Positions 16,052-24,489 of a DNA stretch of 64,000 nt are shown here, piece by piece (the first letter of the stretch is position 1; each line of letters starts with the position of its first letter). The DNA lies in contig NZ_JAFBCM010000001.1 of NCBI RefSeq assembly GCF_016907715.1, positions 2,356,001 to 2,420,000 on the forward strand, read 5' to 3'. Below the pieces are notes generated by a model. The model was not told where the DNA came from, did not search any database, and saw nothing but the letters and a program-made list of their open reading frames with translations. Source of the DNA: Tenggerimyces flavus. Its GTDB lineage: Bacteria; Actinomycetota; Actinomycetes; Propionibacteriales; Actinopolymorphaceae. Position numbers and translations under genes: made by a program.

Positions 16052-19000
16052 TGGCGGATCACAACGAGGTCGTCTTCGAGGCCGAGATCTGCGAGTACCT
16101 GGCCGACCACGGGTGGCTGTACTCGCCGAACGACGCCGGTTACGACCGGGAGCGGGTGCTGTTTCCCGAGGACCTGTTCGCGTGGCTGGAGGAGACGCAG
16201 AATCCGGCGTACGAGAAGGCTTTGAAGGCCGCAGGTTCGAAGGCGAAGTTCCTCGACGTCTTGACGACAGTGCTCGACAAGCCACTTGAACATGGTGGCG
16301 GGACGCTGAACATCCTGCGTAAGGGGGTGCAGTACATCGGCGGTGGCTTGCTGAAGGTGGCGCAGTTTCGCCCCGAGACCAGCCTGAATGCGACTACCAA
16401 CGAACTGTACGCCGCGATGCGCGTGCGGGTGATGCGGCAGGTTCACTTCTCTACCGCTGACCAGCGCAGCCTCGACCTGGTCTTCTTCGTCAACGGGCTC
16501 CCGGTCGCGACAGTGGAGCTGAAGACCGACTTCACCCAGTCGCTGGATGAGGCGGTCAATCAGTACCGCAGGAACCGGCACCCGTTGACCAATGGGCGTC
16601 CCGAGTCGCTGCTGTCGTTCGGGCATCGGGCCCTGGTGCACTTCGCGGTCTCCAACGATCTGGCTGCGATGACCACCCGGCTCGAGGGCGAGACGACGCA
16701 TTTCCTGCCGTTCAACGTGGGTCACGACAGTGGTGCGGGGAATCCGCCAGGTGAGGATGGGTGGTCGGCGACTGCGTACTTGTGGGAGCGGATCTGGGAG
16801 AAGGACGCCTGGCTCAACATCATCGGCCGGCTGATGATCGTGGAGACCAAGGAGGAGTGGGACGTCGCCACCGGCACGTCGGTGCGGCGTACGAGCATGC
16901 TCTTCCCACGGTTCCACCAGTGGGAGGCCGTGACGAACATCGTGGCCGCGGTGAGCGAAGAGGGTGTGGGGCAACGCTACCTAATCGAGCACTCGGCAGG
17001 CTCGGGGAAGACGAATACCATCGCCTGGACCGCCCATCGGCTGGCGCGGCTGCACGTGAACGACGACAAGGTCTTCGACTCGGTCATCGTGGTCGTGGAC
17101 CGCACCGTGCTCGACGGGCAGCTCCAGGATGCGATCCGGCAGCTGGACGGATCGAGCAACATCGTGGCCACGATCAGCCCGGAGGACGTCCGAAAGGCGG
17201 GAGCGAAGTCGAAGTCCGGGTTACTGGCGACCGCGCTGAAGAACGGTGAGCTGATCATCGCGGTGACCGTGCAGACCTTCCCGTTCGCCCTCGACGAGAT
17301 ACGGGCCGACAAGGGTCTGAAGGGCAAACGGTTCGCGCTGATCGCGGACGAGGCGCACTCCTCGCAGTCCGGCCAGATCTCCTCGAAGCTCAAGGCAGTG
17401 CTGACCGCGGAGGAGATCAAGGAAATCGAGGAGGGCGGCTCGGTCGACGTGGAGGCGATCCTGGCCGCGGAGATGACTGAACGGGCGGAGTCGAAGAACA
17501 TCTCCTACTTCGCATTCACCGCGACGCCGAAGAACAAGACTTTAGAGCTCTTCGGCCGCAAGGGTGCTGACGGGAAGCCGGTCGAGTTCCACCTCTACTC
17601 GATGCGGCAAGCGATCGAGGAGGGTTACATCCTCGACGTGCTCAGGGGCTACCAGTCCTACGACACCGCGCTGAAGATCGCCCGTCAGCTTGAGAGCGGC
17701 GATGGTGCGACGGTGGTGGAGGAGGCTGCGGCACGTAAGGGCCTGATGCGGTGGGTGAAGCTGCACCCGACCAACATCAGCCAGAAGGTTCAGATCATCG
17801 TCGAGCATTTCCACGTCAACGTTGCCCGCCTGCTGGAGGGCAAAGCGAAGGCCATGGTCGTGACCGACTCGCGCAAGGCCGCGGTGAAGTACAAGAAGGC
17901 GATCGACGCTTACATCGCCAAGCGGGCTGATCAGGACTCCTCGTACAGCTACCGCACCCTGGTCGCTTTCTCCAGCTCAGTCAGAATGGCCGATGACGAG
18001 ACGTGGGAGTCGGACTGGGGCCTGCAGCCGAGCAAGGATGACGAGTTCACCGAGGCCAATCTGAACCCCGGCGCCGGATCGGACCTCGCTGCCGCCTTCA
18101 AGGGCGCGACGTACCAGATCATGCTGGTTGCCAACAAGTTCCAGACAGGGTTCGACCAGCCACTGCTCTCCGCTATGTACGTCGACAAGAAGCTCTCCGG
18201 TGTCACGGCGGTGCAGACACTCTCGCGGCTGAACCGCACTCATCGCACTGCGGGTGGGGACCAGAAGCGAAAGACGTTCGTCATCGACTTCGTGAACAAA
18301 CCCGACGACATCCGGGAGGCGTTCGAGCCGTACTTCACCAACGCCACCCTGGAGACCGAGACCGACCCATATGTCGTGTTCCACCTCGCCACCAAGCTCG
18401 AACAGGCTGGGATCTACACGTCAGATCAAGTCCGGAAGGTCGCCGAACTATGGATCACGCGGAAGGGCAACAACGCGCTCTCGGCGGCGATCAGCCCAGC
18501 CAAGAACGAGTTCGCCCGCCGCTACGCGGCCGCGATCGACGCCGACGACAAGGTCACACTCAACACCCTCGACCTGTTCCGTAAGGACGTCTCCACCTTC
18601 GTCCGGCTCTACGACTTCATGAGTCAGATCGTCGACTACGGCGACCCTGGCATGGAGATGTTGTCGATCTTCCTTCGGCTCCTTGAGAAGGTCATCGCAG
18701 ACTCATCGTGGGCCGCGGAAGTCGACCTGTCCGACGTGGTCCTGATCGGTGTCAAACACATCAAGGGGACCGCGGTCGACATCTCGCTGACGGGCGACGG
18801 CGATCTGAAGGGGATCGGCGCCGCTGGTACGGGCACCAGGAAGGATCCGAAGTACGTCGCACTCCAGATCGTCATCGACAAGATGAACGACCTCTTCGGT
18901 GCTGAGTCATTCACCGAATCGCAGGTACGAGAGTTCGTGCTGGGACTCGTCCAGCGGCTGCTGGCCTATCCGGACCTGATCAACCAGACCAGGGTCAATT

Positions 19001-19188
19001 CGAAGAAGCAGTTCATGGAGTCGCAGGACTTCCAGGCGGCCGTCATGGAGGCAGTGGTTGAGAACAAGTCGGCCCACACCACCATGGCCGACTACTTCTT
19101 CAGCGACGGGCCTGGCGTCAGCGCCGTCACCGTGGCGCTCGCAGACGCCTTTTACGAGGCCGCGATCGATGAGCCGACGGACGTGTGA
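16051..19188 (+). CDS. hsdR: Type I restriction endonuclease motor subunit
   Basis: Restriction subunit that translocates unmodified DNA and cuts it. The protein has 1045 residues from ATG 16051, with GGAG about 8 nt upstream; GTG 16048 is an alternative. The N-terminal nuclease domain shows a PD-(D/E)xK-like pattern (LDLVFFVNGLPVATVELKTD). The SF2 motor has Walker A SAGSGKT (315-321), DEAH (433-436) and FTATPKN. Helicase motif VI is present around QTLSRLNRTHR. The C-terminal part is the helical HsdR_C domain that binds the methylase core. The ATG overlaps the hsdS stop by one base. No damage is visible. Confidence 0.96.
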   Translation: MADHNEVVFEAEICEYLADHGWLYSPNDAGYDRERVLFPEDLFAWLEETQNPAYEKALKAAGSKAKFLDVLTTVLDKPLEHGGGTLNILRKGVQYIGGGLLKVAQFRPETSLNATTNELYAAMRVRVMRQVHFSTADQRSLDLVFFVNGLPVATVELKTDFTQSLDEAVNQYRRNRHPLTNGRPESLLSFGHRALVHFAVSNDLAAMTTRLEGETTHFLPFNVGHDSGAGNPPGEDGWSATAYLWERIWEKDAWLNIIGRLMIVETKEEWDVATGTSVRRTSMLFPRFHQWEAVTNIVAAVSEEGVGQRYLIEHSAGSGKTNTIAWTAHRLARLHVNDDKVFDSVIVVVDRTVLDGQLQDAIRQLDGSSNIVATISPEDVRKAGAKSKSGLLATALKNGELIIAVTVQTFPFALDEIRADKGLKGKRFALIADEAHSSQSGQISSKLKAVLTAEEIKEIEEGGSVDVEAILAAEMTERAESKNISYFAFTATPKNKTLELFGRKGADGKPVEFHLYSMRQAIEEGYILDVLRGYQSYDTALKIARQLESGDGATVVEEAAARKGLMRWVKLHPTNISQKVQIIVEHFHVNVARLLEGKAKAMVVTDSRKAAVKYKKAIDAYIAKRADQDSSYSYRTLVAFSSSVRMADDETWESDWGLQPSKDDEFTEANLNPGAGSDLAAAFKGATYQIMLVANKFQTGFDQPLLSAMYVDKKLSGVTAVQTLSRLNRTHRTAGGDQKRKTFVIDFVNKPDDIREAFEPYFTNATLETETDPYVVFHLATKLEQAGIYTSDQVRKVAELWITRKGNNALSAAISPAKNEFARRYAAAIDADDKVTLNTLDLFRKDVSTFVRLYDFMSQIVDYGDPGMEMLSIFLRLLEKVIADSSWAAEVDLSDVVLIGVKHIKGTAVDISLTGDGDLKGIGAAGTGTRKDPKYVALQIVIDKMNDLFGAESFTESQVREFVLGLVQRLLAYPDLINQTRVNSKKQFMESQDFQAAVMEAVVENKSAHTTMADYFFSDGPGVSAVTVALADAFYEAAIDEPTDV

Positions 19189-19403
19189 GCAGCCTGCCCC
19201 CTGAGGGACGGTGCGGCACAGGTTGAACAGCTAGCCCTAGCGACTTGTTCGACGAATCTCGGTCTCTTCTACACCGACATCTGTGGAGCAAGTCGCCCTG
19301 ATCGTCGACCGTGACATGCCCTGCGACCGCCCCGTCCAGACGCAAGCGAAGAACGGGCCAGCGCAAGAGCCTCCTCCCAAGACGAAGACAACACCGAGAG
19401 ACC

Positions 19404-19571
19404 GCCAGAACCTTGGTCGGCTCGTACAACGACCTGTGCGAGTTGATGGTCCTCGCGGCGCGGGGGGCGGTGAACCTGCACACCGCGAAGTACGCTCTCG
19501 ACGACTTCCAGAAGGCGATCGACGACCTCGACGCGGGCCGCGTCCGAGGGCGCGCGATCCTCGTTCCCTAG
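19404..19571 (+). pseudogene. C-terminal fragment of zinc-type alcohol dehydrogenase
   Basis: Only the last ~52 residues of an MDR alcohol dehydrogenase remain: RTLVGSYNDLCELMVLAARG, then VNLHTAKYALDDFQKAIDDL and RVRGRAILVP before a TAG. In intact enzymes this stretch follows the NAD-binding fold. The sequence 5' of about 19404 does not continue the protein, and no zinc-site or Rossmann segment occurs anywhere else in the window. The break marks the right border of the tract carrying the type I RM genes. It once formed an operon with the monooxygenase gene 18 bp downstream. Confidence 0.78.
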
Positions 19572-19589
19572 CGTACGTGGAGGAATCCG

Positions 19590-19910
19590 TTGATCTTCAT
19601 CACCGCGAAGTTCCGCATCCTGCCGGAGCACGCCGAGAACTGGCCGGAGATCTCGCGCTCGTTCACCGAGGCGACGCGGGCCGAGCCGGGCTGCCTGTGG
19701 TTCGACTGGTCGCGGAGCCTCGACGACCCGAACGAGTACGTGCTCGTCGAGGCGTTCGAGGACGACGCCGCTGCCGCGCACGTGGGCTCGGAGCACTTCC
19801 GTACGGCGCAGCAGGAGTTGCCGCGGCACCTCGCGGAGACGCCGCGGATCGTGAACTTCCAGGTGCCCGGAACGGACTGGTCCGAGCTCGGTGAGCTAGC
19901 CGTCCGCTAG
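19590..19910 (+). CDS. Antibiotic biosynthesis monooxygenase (ABM) family protein
   Basis: 106-residue ferredoxin-like ABM-domain protein of the putative quinol monooxygenase type, which needs no cofactor and oxidises quinols or related aromatics. Typical features are MIFITAKFRILPEHAENW, EPGCLWFDWSRS, the YVLVEAFEDD strand and AHVGSEHFRTAQQELP. The start is TTG with GTGGAGG about 7 nt upstream. It lost its upstream partner (the truncated dehydrogenase), so its present promoter is unclear. The 3' end overlaps the convergent GyrI-like gene by 15 bp. Confidence 0.88.
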   Translation: MIFITAKFRILPEHAENWPEISRSFTEATRAEPGCLWFDWSRSLDDPNEYVLVEAFEDDAAAAHVGSEHFRTAQQELPRHLAETPRIVNFQVPGTDWSELGELAVR

Positions 19911-20402
19911 CCGGAAGTTGAGCTCGGCGATCCACTGGGTCTTGCGGGGCTCGGTTCGCGGGTCGGTGCGGTAGGCCTCGTACCGGCAGGCGAACCGATC
20001 TCCCTCGGCCACGTCCCAGCGATCGAGCGCCAGCCCCTGCTCCGCGGCCCAGTCGAGCAGCGCCTTGTTCGCCCGGCGCGCGTGCAGCCTGTACGTGAGT
20101 GTGGCGTACCGGCCCGCCGGGAGCTCCGTGCGACGTACGCGGTCGTCGCCCCCGACCGGCGCGGACGTGACCACGCCCACCTCGATGTCCATCGGGCCGT
20201 CCATGTCGATGAGGTGCAGCCTGTGGAAGAACGGCCCGTCGGGCTCGAGGTCGTGGGTCTTCAGGCACGCGGCGAGCTCGGCGAGCAGCTCGTCGCGTAC
20301 CCGCAGCATGCCGCGGAACGGCGTGACCACCCGGATGCCGAGGCAGTCGACCCGTGCGCGGTCGACGACGCGGGGCGGCTCGAGGAGCTCCATGCCGATC
20401 AT
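19896..20402 (-). CDS. GyrI-like small-molecule-binding domain protein
   Basis: 168-residue stand-alone GyrI/AraC-effector-binding domain (SHS2 tandem fold). These proteins bind small, often lipophilic ligands, or hydrolyse some of them, and are usually fused to DNA-binding domains; no such domain is present here. Visible pieces are the duplicated strand-helix units around FFHRLHLIDMDGPMDIEVGV and LPAGRYATLTYRLHARRANK, and a C-terminal ELNFRLADG. It lies divergent from the LLM oxidoreductase gene. The likely ligand is unknown. Confidence 0.78.
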   Translation of the reverse strand: MIGMELLEPPRVVDRARVDCLGIRVVTPFRGMLRVRDELLAELAACLKTHDLEPDGPFFHRLHLIDMDGPMDIEVGVVTSAPVGGDDRVRRTELPAGRYATLTYRLHARRANKALLDWAAEQGLALDRWDVAEGDRFACRYEAYRTDPRTEPRKTQWIAELNFRLADG

Positions 20403-20453
20403 GGTCAGGCCTGCCCCAGGGGCGGAGTCAAGGAATCGAGACTCTGGCCAATT

Positions 20454-20472
20454 CCTACTTATCTAGTAGGCT
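20454..20472 (+). promoter_or_regulatory. Palindromic operator over the -10 box of the LLM oxidoreductase gene
   Basis: CCTACT (20454-20459) and AGTAGG (20465-20470) form a perfect inverted repeat around TATCT. The -10 hexamer TAGGCT (20467-20472) overlaps the right arm and lies 7 nt before the ATG, so a protein bound here would block a leaderless transcript. The regulator is unknown; the cysteine-free Rrf2 protein at 55109-55564 is one candidate only by class. Confidence 0.6.
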
Positions 20473-20479
20473 TTGACGC

Positions 20480-21523
20480 ATGACCCTCGAGTTCCTCTGG
20501 TACATCCCGAACACCGTCGAGCCCGGCCATCGCGGCGACGACACTGCGGACGGGTGGGGCACGCTCGACTTCTCCACCGACCTCGCCGTCGCGGCCGAGA
20601 AGCACGGCTGGAGCGGTGCGCTGATCGGAACGGGGTGGGGACGCCCGGACACGTTCACCGTCGCGACGGCGCTGGCCGCGCGTACGTCGACGTTCCGCCC
20701 GCTCGTGGCGATCCGCCCCGGCTACTGGCGGCCGGCGCACTTCGCCAGCGCCGCGGCGACGCTCGACCGGCTCAGCGGCGGCCGGCTGCTGGTGAACATC
20801 GTCAGCGGGCAGGACAACCTCGCTGCGTACGGCGACAGCGAGGGCGACCAGGCTCAACGATACGCGCGAACGAAGGAGTTTCTGCAACTCGTTCGGCGCC
20901 TGTGGACAGAGGAGAACGTCACGTTCGCCGGCGAGTACTTCCAGGTGGAGAACTCGACGGTGGCCCCGCGCCCGTCAGGCACCGGGCCGCGCCTCTACTT
21001 CGGCGGCGCCTCGCCGGCCGCCGAGCAGGTGTCGGCGACCGAGGCCGACGTGCAGTTGTTCTGGGGCGAGCCGCTCGCCGGCATCGCCGACCGGATCGCG
21101 CGGCTGGAGGGGCTGAGCCGTTCGCTCGGACGGGCACACGCGCCGCTGGAGTACGGGCTGCGCATCACGACCCTCGTACGCGACACCGCCGAGGAGGCGT
21201 GGCGCGACGCCGAGGCGAAGGTCGCGAAGCTGGCGGATGCGCAGCGGGCGCCGCGTCCGCAGTTCTTCAAGGCTGTTGGTCAGCAGCGGTTGCTCGAACT
21301 CGCCGAACGCGGTGAGGTGCTGGACTCCTGCCTGTACACGACGCCGGGGAAGTTCGGCGGTGGTGGCGCCGGCACGACCTGGCTGGTCGGCTCACCCGAC
21401 GACGTCGCGGACGCGCTGCGTGCGTACGCCAAGCTCGGCATCACGCACTTCATCCTGTCCGATACCCCGTACAAGCAGGAGATCGCGCGCGTGGGCGACC
21501 AGCTGCTTCCGTTGCTCAGCTGA
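20480..21523 (+). CDS. LLM-class FMN-dependent oxidoreductase (SsuD-like)
   Basis: Luciferase-like flavin-dependent monooxygenase of 347 residues, closest in look to alkanesulfonate monooxygenases (SsuD), which release sulfite from organosulfonates with reduced FMN. The barrel shows GALIGTGWGRPDTFTVATAL, RPLVAIRPGYWRPAHFAS, GRLLVNIVSGQDNLAAYGD and PRLYFGGASPAAEQVSA. No ssu transporter or FMN reductase gene is nearby, so the substrate remains open. The ATG follows TAGGCT by 7 nt (leaderless). The 3' end overlaps the convergent DUF1304 gene by 8 bp. Confidence 0.9.
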   Translation: MTLEFLWYIPNTVEPGHRGDDTADGWGTLDFSTDLAVAAEKHGWSGALIGTGWGRPDTFTVATALAARTSTFRPLVAIRPGYWRPAHFASAAATLDRLSGGRLLVNIVSGQDNLAAYGDSEGDQAQRYARTKEFLQLVRRLWTEENVTFAGEYFQVENSTVAPRPSGTGPRLYFGGASPAAEQVSATEADVQLFWGEPLAGIADRIARLEGLSRSLGRAHAPLEYGLRITTLVRDTAEEAWRDAEAKVAKLADAQRAPRPQFFKAVGQQRLLELAERGEVLDSCLYTTPGKFGGGGAGTTWLVGSPDDVADALRAYAKLGITHFILSDTPYKQEIARVGDQLLPLLS

Positions 21524-21914
21524 ACGCGAGCGCGATCAGGGCGATGAGTGGTGGGATGGCCTGCCCGAGCGGGCCGGTGATGCTCCCGCCGGTACGAAGG
21601 CCGAGCCGATCGGAGAGGAAGAGAACGCAGCCGGCCAGGAACATGGCCGCCATCGTGAAGACGAGCAACGTCCTGCCGGCGACGTCGTTCCCGGCCCACC
21701 AGAGGATGACGCCGACGATCGCGCCGATGGCGAGGAACAGGTTGTAGAAGCCGATGTTGAACGCCCACACGCGCATCGGCTTGACGTCCTCGGCGGTCGC
21801 GCCGAAGACCCCGTGGTAGACGCGGGGACGTTCGAACAGAACGGACTCCATCACGAACACCACGACGTGGAAGAGTCCAGCTAGCAACGCGAAGATCTGC
21901 GCGAGGAGCGCCAT
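21516..21914 (-). CDS. DUF1304 family membrane protein
   Basis: 132-residue integral membrane protein with four predicted helices (about 4-24, 48-70, 76-97 and 106-130), including the family-typical FHVVVFVMESVLFERP and FNIGFYNLFLAIGAIVGVIL. The function of DUF1304 proteins is unknown. The ATG at 21914 is chosen because the longer frame to 22028 runs into the regulator gene and is not family-like. A palindrome (21932-21950) ends 17 nt before the ATG and matches two sites at the small HTH gene just upstream, so that regulator probably controls this gene. Confidence 0.87.
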   Translation of the reverse strand: MALLAQIFALLAGLFHVVVFVMESVLFERPRVYHGVFGATAEDVKPMRVWAFNIGFYNLFLAIGAIVGVILWWAGNDVAGRTLLVFTMAAMFLAGCVLFLSDRLGLRTGGSITGPLGQAIPPLIALIALAFS

Positions 21915-21931
21915 GGCGACATCACCGTCCT

Positions 21932-21950
21932 TGTCAACGACATCTTGACA
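21932..21950 (-). promoter_or_regulatory. Operator site A for the small HTH regulator
   Basis: TGTCAA (21932-21937) and TTGACA (21945-21950) form an inverted repeat with a 7-nt centre. Read on the minus strand it is TGTCAAGATGTCGTTGACA, sharing its first half with site B. It lies between the regulator stop and the DUF1304 start. Confidence 0.65.
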
Positions 21951-21958
21951 CGGGAGGG

Positions 21959-22213
21959 TCAGTCGACCGAGAACCGCTCCCACGCGGACTGCCGGCTGAC
22001 TCCCAGTGCCTTGCCGATCTCCTCCCACGTGGCGCCCTGCTTGCGGGCGAGGCGGACCGACTCCGCCAGCGTGGTCTCCATGGACTTGATGCCCTGGGTG
22101 ATGCCGGTGATCACCTTCATGGGCTCGGCTCGCCAGTCACCGCTGATTCCGACGGTGACGTCGACCTGCACCGGCTTGTCGAGGTCGTCGAAGTGTTCTG
22201 TCGTCTTCTCCAT
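21959..22213 (-). CDS. Small HTH transcriptional regulator
   Basis: 84-residue protein with a C-terminal helix-turn-helix: SVRLARKQGATWEEIGKALG then VSRQSAWERF, a motif common in actinobacterial small regulators. The N-terminal part (about 1-35) is a short beta-rich segment. The ATG at 22213 is chosen; the longer frame to 22237 would start inside the operator. Two palindromes of the same type lie immediately upstream (sites B and C) and one before the downstream DUF1304 gene. This points to autoregulation and control of DUF1304. The inducing signal is unknown. Confidence 0.85.
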   Translation of the reverse strand: MEKTTEHFDDLDKPVQVDVTVGISGDWRAEPMKVITGITQGIKSMETTLAESVRLARKQGATWEEIGKALGVSRQSAWERFSVD

Positions 22214-22216
22214 GCC

Positions 22217-22262
22217 TGTCAGGATGTCCTGACGCACGCATGTTTGTCAAGGAGTCCTGACA
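22217..22262 (-). promoter_or_regulatory. Operator sites B and C upstream of the small HTH regulator
   Basis: Site B is TGTCAGGATGTCCTGACG at 22217-22234, with perfect 7-bp arms (GTCAGGA/TCCTGAC), ending 4 nt before the ATG. Site C is TGTCAAGGAGTCCTGACA at 22245-22262. Their starts are 28 bp apart. On the minus strand site C supplies a TTGACA that can serve as the -35 box of the regulator gene. Confidence 0.7.
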
Positions 22263-22326
22263 AGCGCGTGGTTATCCACAGCCCTTGCATCGTCGGTTGC
22301 CGTTGGTTCGGTAGCGAGCGAGGCTT

Positions 22327-23526
22327 TCAGGCATCCGTGCTCGACCCGGCGGTCCTTGACAACTGCAGAGAGAAACGGCGACTGGCGGTCCATAGTGCGG
22401 CGACCGCCAGGGTGACGGCGGCAACCGCGAACGGGGTCCAGGGGGCGAACTGGGCGACGATCCAACCCCCGAGCGCGTTGCCGGCCGCGGCGCCCACGAG
22501 GGAGGCGGCGACGATCGACGTGTAGGCCTGGGTCAGTGAGCCCGCCTGCGCGACGTCGTCGAGCAATGCGGACGAGGAGATGGCAGCGGGCGTGAGGACG
22601 AGGCCGAGTACGGCGAGCGCGGCCAGCAGGGCGAGCGGCCACCCTGCTGCCGCGGCGGCGAGGAGCAGGGCGCCGGTGCCGAGCAGTTGGGCGCCGAGCA
22701 GGCGGCGGACGTGCGGGGTGCGCCAGGCCTTGGCGCCGTACGCGGCACCGCCGACGAGCTCGCCCGCCGACAGGGCGGCGAAGAGCACGCCCGCGAACGA
22801 GGCGGTGCCGGTGGCCACGGCGGCCGCGGGGATGCCGACCGCGAGCAGGCCGGCGGACAGTCCTGCGAGGACGCCGCCGACGAGCAGGGTCCGTGCGCCG
22901 GCGTTCGACCCGCGCCGGGTCCTGGACCGCTTTGGCGGCTGCCAGCGTCGGGACGCCGGCGTGGCCGCGAACAGGATCCCGGCGCCTCCGGCCATCACGC
23001 CGGCGACCAGGACGGCGACTGCCGGCCGGGCGACGAGGAGCAGCGCGGAGACGACGAGCGGGCCGAGGATCAGCGCGACCTGGAACTGCATCGAGAGCAT
23101 CGCGTACGCGGTGTCTCGACGGTCCCGTTCGGCGACGAGCTCGGGCCAGAGCACCCGCATGCAGCTGAGTACGGCCGGGATGCAGGCGCCTGCGACGAAG
23201 GCGAGCAGCATCAGCCAGCTCAGCGGCGCTCTGGCGCTGATCACCAACAGGACAAGGGATCCCAGGCATGCGAGCCCGGTGGGTACGAGCACGCGTGGCT
23301 GTCCGTACCGGTCGATCAGCCTCCCTTGGAGCAGCAGTCCGATGGCGTTGCCGGCGGTGAGCGCACCGCTGACGGCGCCGGCGAGGGCGAAGGAGCCGGT
23401 GCTGGACCGGACGAACAGGAGCACGCTCAGCGTGAGCATGCCGATCGGGAGAGCGCCGACGAAGCTGGCCAGCGCGGGGAGCGCGGCACCGGGGACGCGC
23501 AGTAGACGTACGTATGGGCGGAACAC
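22327..23526 (-). CDS. MFS transporter
   Basis: Twelve-helix major facilitator protein of about 399 residues, probably an exporter of drugs or metabolites. The loop 2-3 motif appears as GRLIDRYGQPRVLVP (motif A degenerate). Helices alternate with short loops, and a longer basic cytoplasmic loop (RRWQPPKRSRTRR) lies between helices 6 and 7. GTG 23526 is preferred over ATG 23556 because GGAGG lies about 7 nt before it. The gene stands alone on the minus strand. The substrate is not predictable. Confidence 0.87.
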   Translation of the reverse strand: MFRPYVRLLRVPGAALPALASFVGALPIGMLTLSVLLFVRSSTGSFALAGAVSGALTAGNAIGLLLQGRLIDRYGQPRVLVPTGLACLGSLVLLVISARAPLSWLMLLAFVAGACIPAVLSCMRVLWPELVAERDRRDTAYAMLSMQFQVALILGPLVVSALLLVARPAVAVLVAGVMAGGAGILFAATPASRRWQPPKRSRTRRGSNAGARTLLVGGVLAGLSAGLLAVGIPAAAVATGTASFAGVLFAALSAGELVGGAAYGAKAWRTPHVRRLLGAQLLGTGALLLAAAAAGWPLALLAALAVLGLVLTPAAISSSALLDDVAQAGSLTQAYTSIVAASLVGAAAGNALGGWIVAQFAPWTPFAVAAVTLAVAALWTASRRFSLQLSRTAGSSTDA

Positions 23527-23606
23527 GACCAAACCTCCAGGTGTGTTCCCACCCATCGACCCTGTGCACGTGCTGTTCTGTTGTCAGTCGCAGCTTACCC
23601 GTTGCG

Positions 23607-24332
23607 TCAACGGGGAACCATGGCCCGCAAGGGGCGGTACGACATGCCGAGCGACTCGTACAGCTTGCGTGCGGGCACGTTGTCGGCGTCCACCATGAGC
23701 GCGGCGGCGCCGAAGTCGCTGACCAGCGTCGCTATGGCCGTCGCGGCGATCGCCCTTCCGTAGCCCTTGCCGCGAGCAGCGGTCGAGGTGGCGACGCCGG
23801 CGAGGAAGCCGACGCCCTCGGTCGACCACGCGTCGGCACCGCACGCGTCCAGGCCGTCCAACCCGTCAGAACCGCGGACGATCCACCAGCGGGCCACGCC
23901 GGGCTTGCCGGGGCGCGCGAGCGAGGTGGGGAACGCGGCCTCGAGCAGGGCGTCGATCGCCGGCTCTTCGGTCACGGTGGCGAGCTCGGCGCGCGGGTCT
24001 GGCGCGGGTGCGAGCGTGGTCTGCATCCAGCCGAACACGCGGCGCAGGTCGTACCCGGGCAGCCGTTCGTGCAGCCTGGACAGGAGATCCGCGTCTCCGA
24101 TCGGCCACAGCGCGCTGTCGCCCGTGGTCGCCGCGACGAGCCGCACTACGTCCTCGAGCGCACCGTCGACCACGAGCAGGTCCTTCCCGGCGAAGTCGAC
24201 GGCGATCGCCACCGCGCCAACGCTGTCGTCCGTCCAGGCGCGCACGCCCGGGCGGAAGCCCTGGGCGGACCAGAGCAGGTACGGGTCGTCGGTCAGCGCT
24301 CGCAGCTCGTCGAGGGTGTGGATCGATCGCAT
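23607..24332 (-). CDS. GNAT family N-acetyltransferase
   Basis: 241-residue protein with an N-terminal GNAT-like half of low conservation and a C-terminal catalytic GNAT domain. The acetyl-CoA loop is GVATSTAARGKGYGRAIAAT (about 180-199), followed by VDADNVPARKLYESLGM, typical of helix 4 and the last strands. The ATG has AAGGGAGG directly upstream. The substrate is unknown. The gene is divergent from the GT87 gene. Confidence 0.87.
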   Translation of the reverse strand: MRSIHTLDELRALTDDPYLLWSAQGFRPGVRAWTDDSVGAVAIAVDFAGKDLLVVDGALEDVVRLVAATTGDSALWPIGDADLLSRLHERLPGYDLRRVFGWMQTTLAPAPDPRAELATVTEEPAIDALLEAAFPTSLARPGKPGVARWWIVRGSDGLDGLDACGADAWSTEGVGFLAGVATSTAARGKGYGRAIAATAIATLVSDFGAAALMVDADNVPARKLYESLGMSYRPLRAMVPR

Positions 24333-24489
24333 CCTCCCTTGCTACCAGAGCTAGCAGAACGGCGGAAAGCGGTCAGGGCGCCGGGGCGATAGCCTCGGAC
24401 GCATCGACGAGCGGACCGCGACCCGGCACAGCACACCAGGCGAGCAGGGCAGTACGGAGACCACGGCTCGCGGTGGGCGCGCCCGGAGG

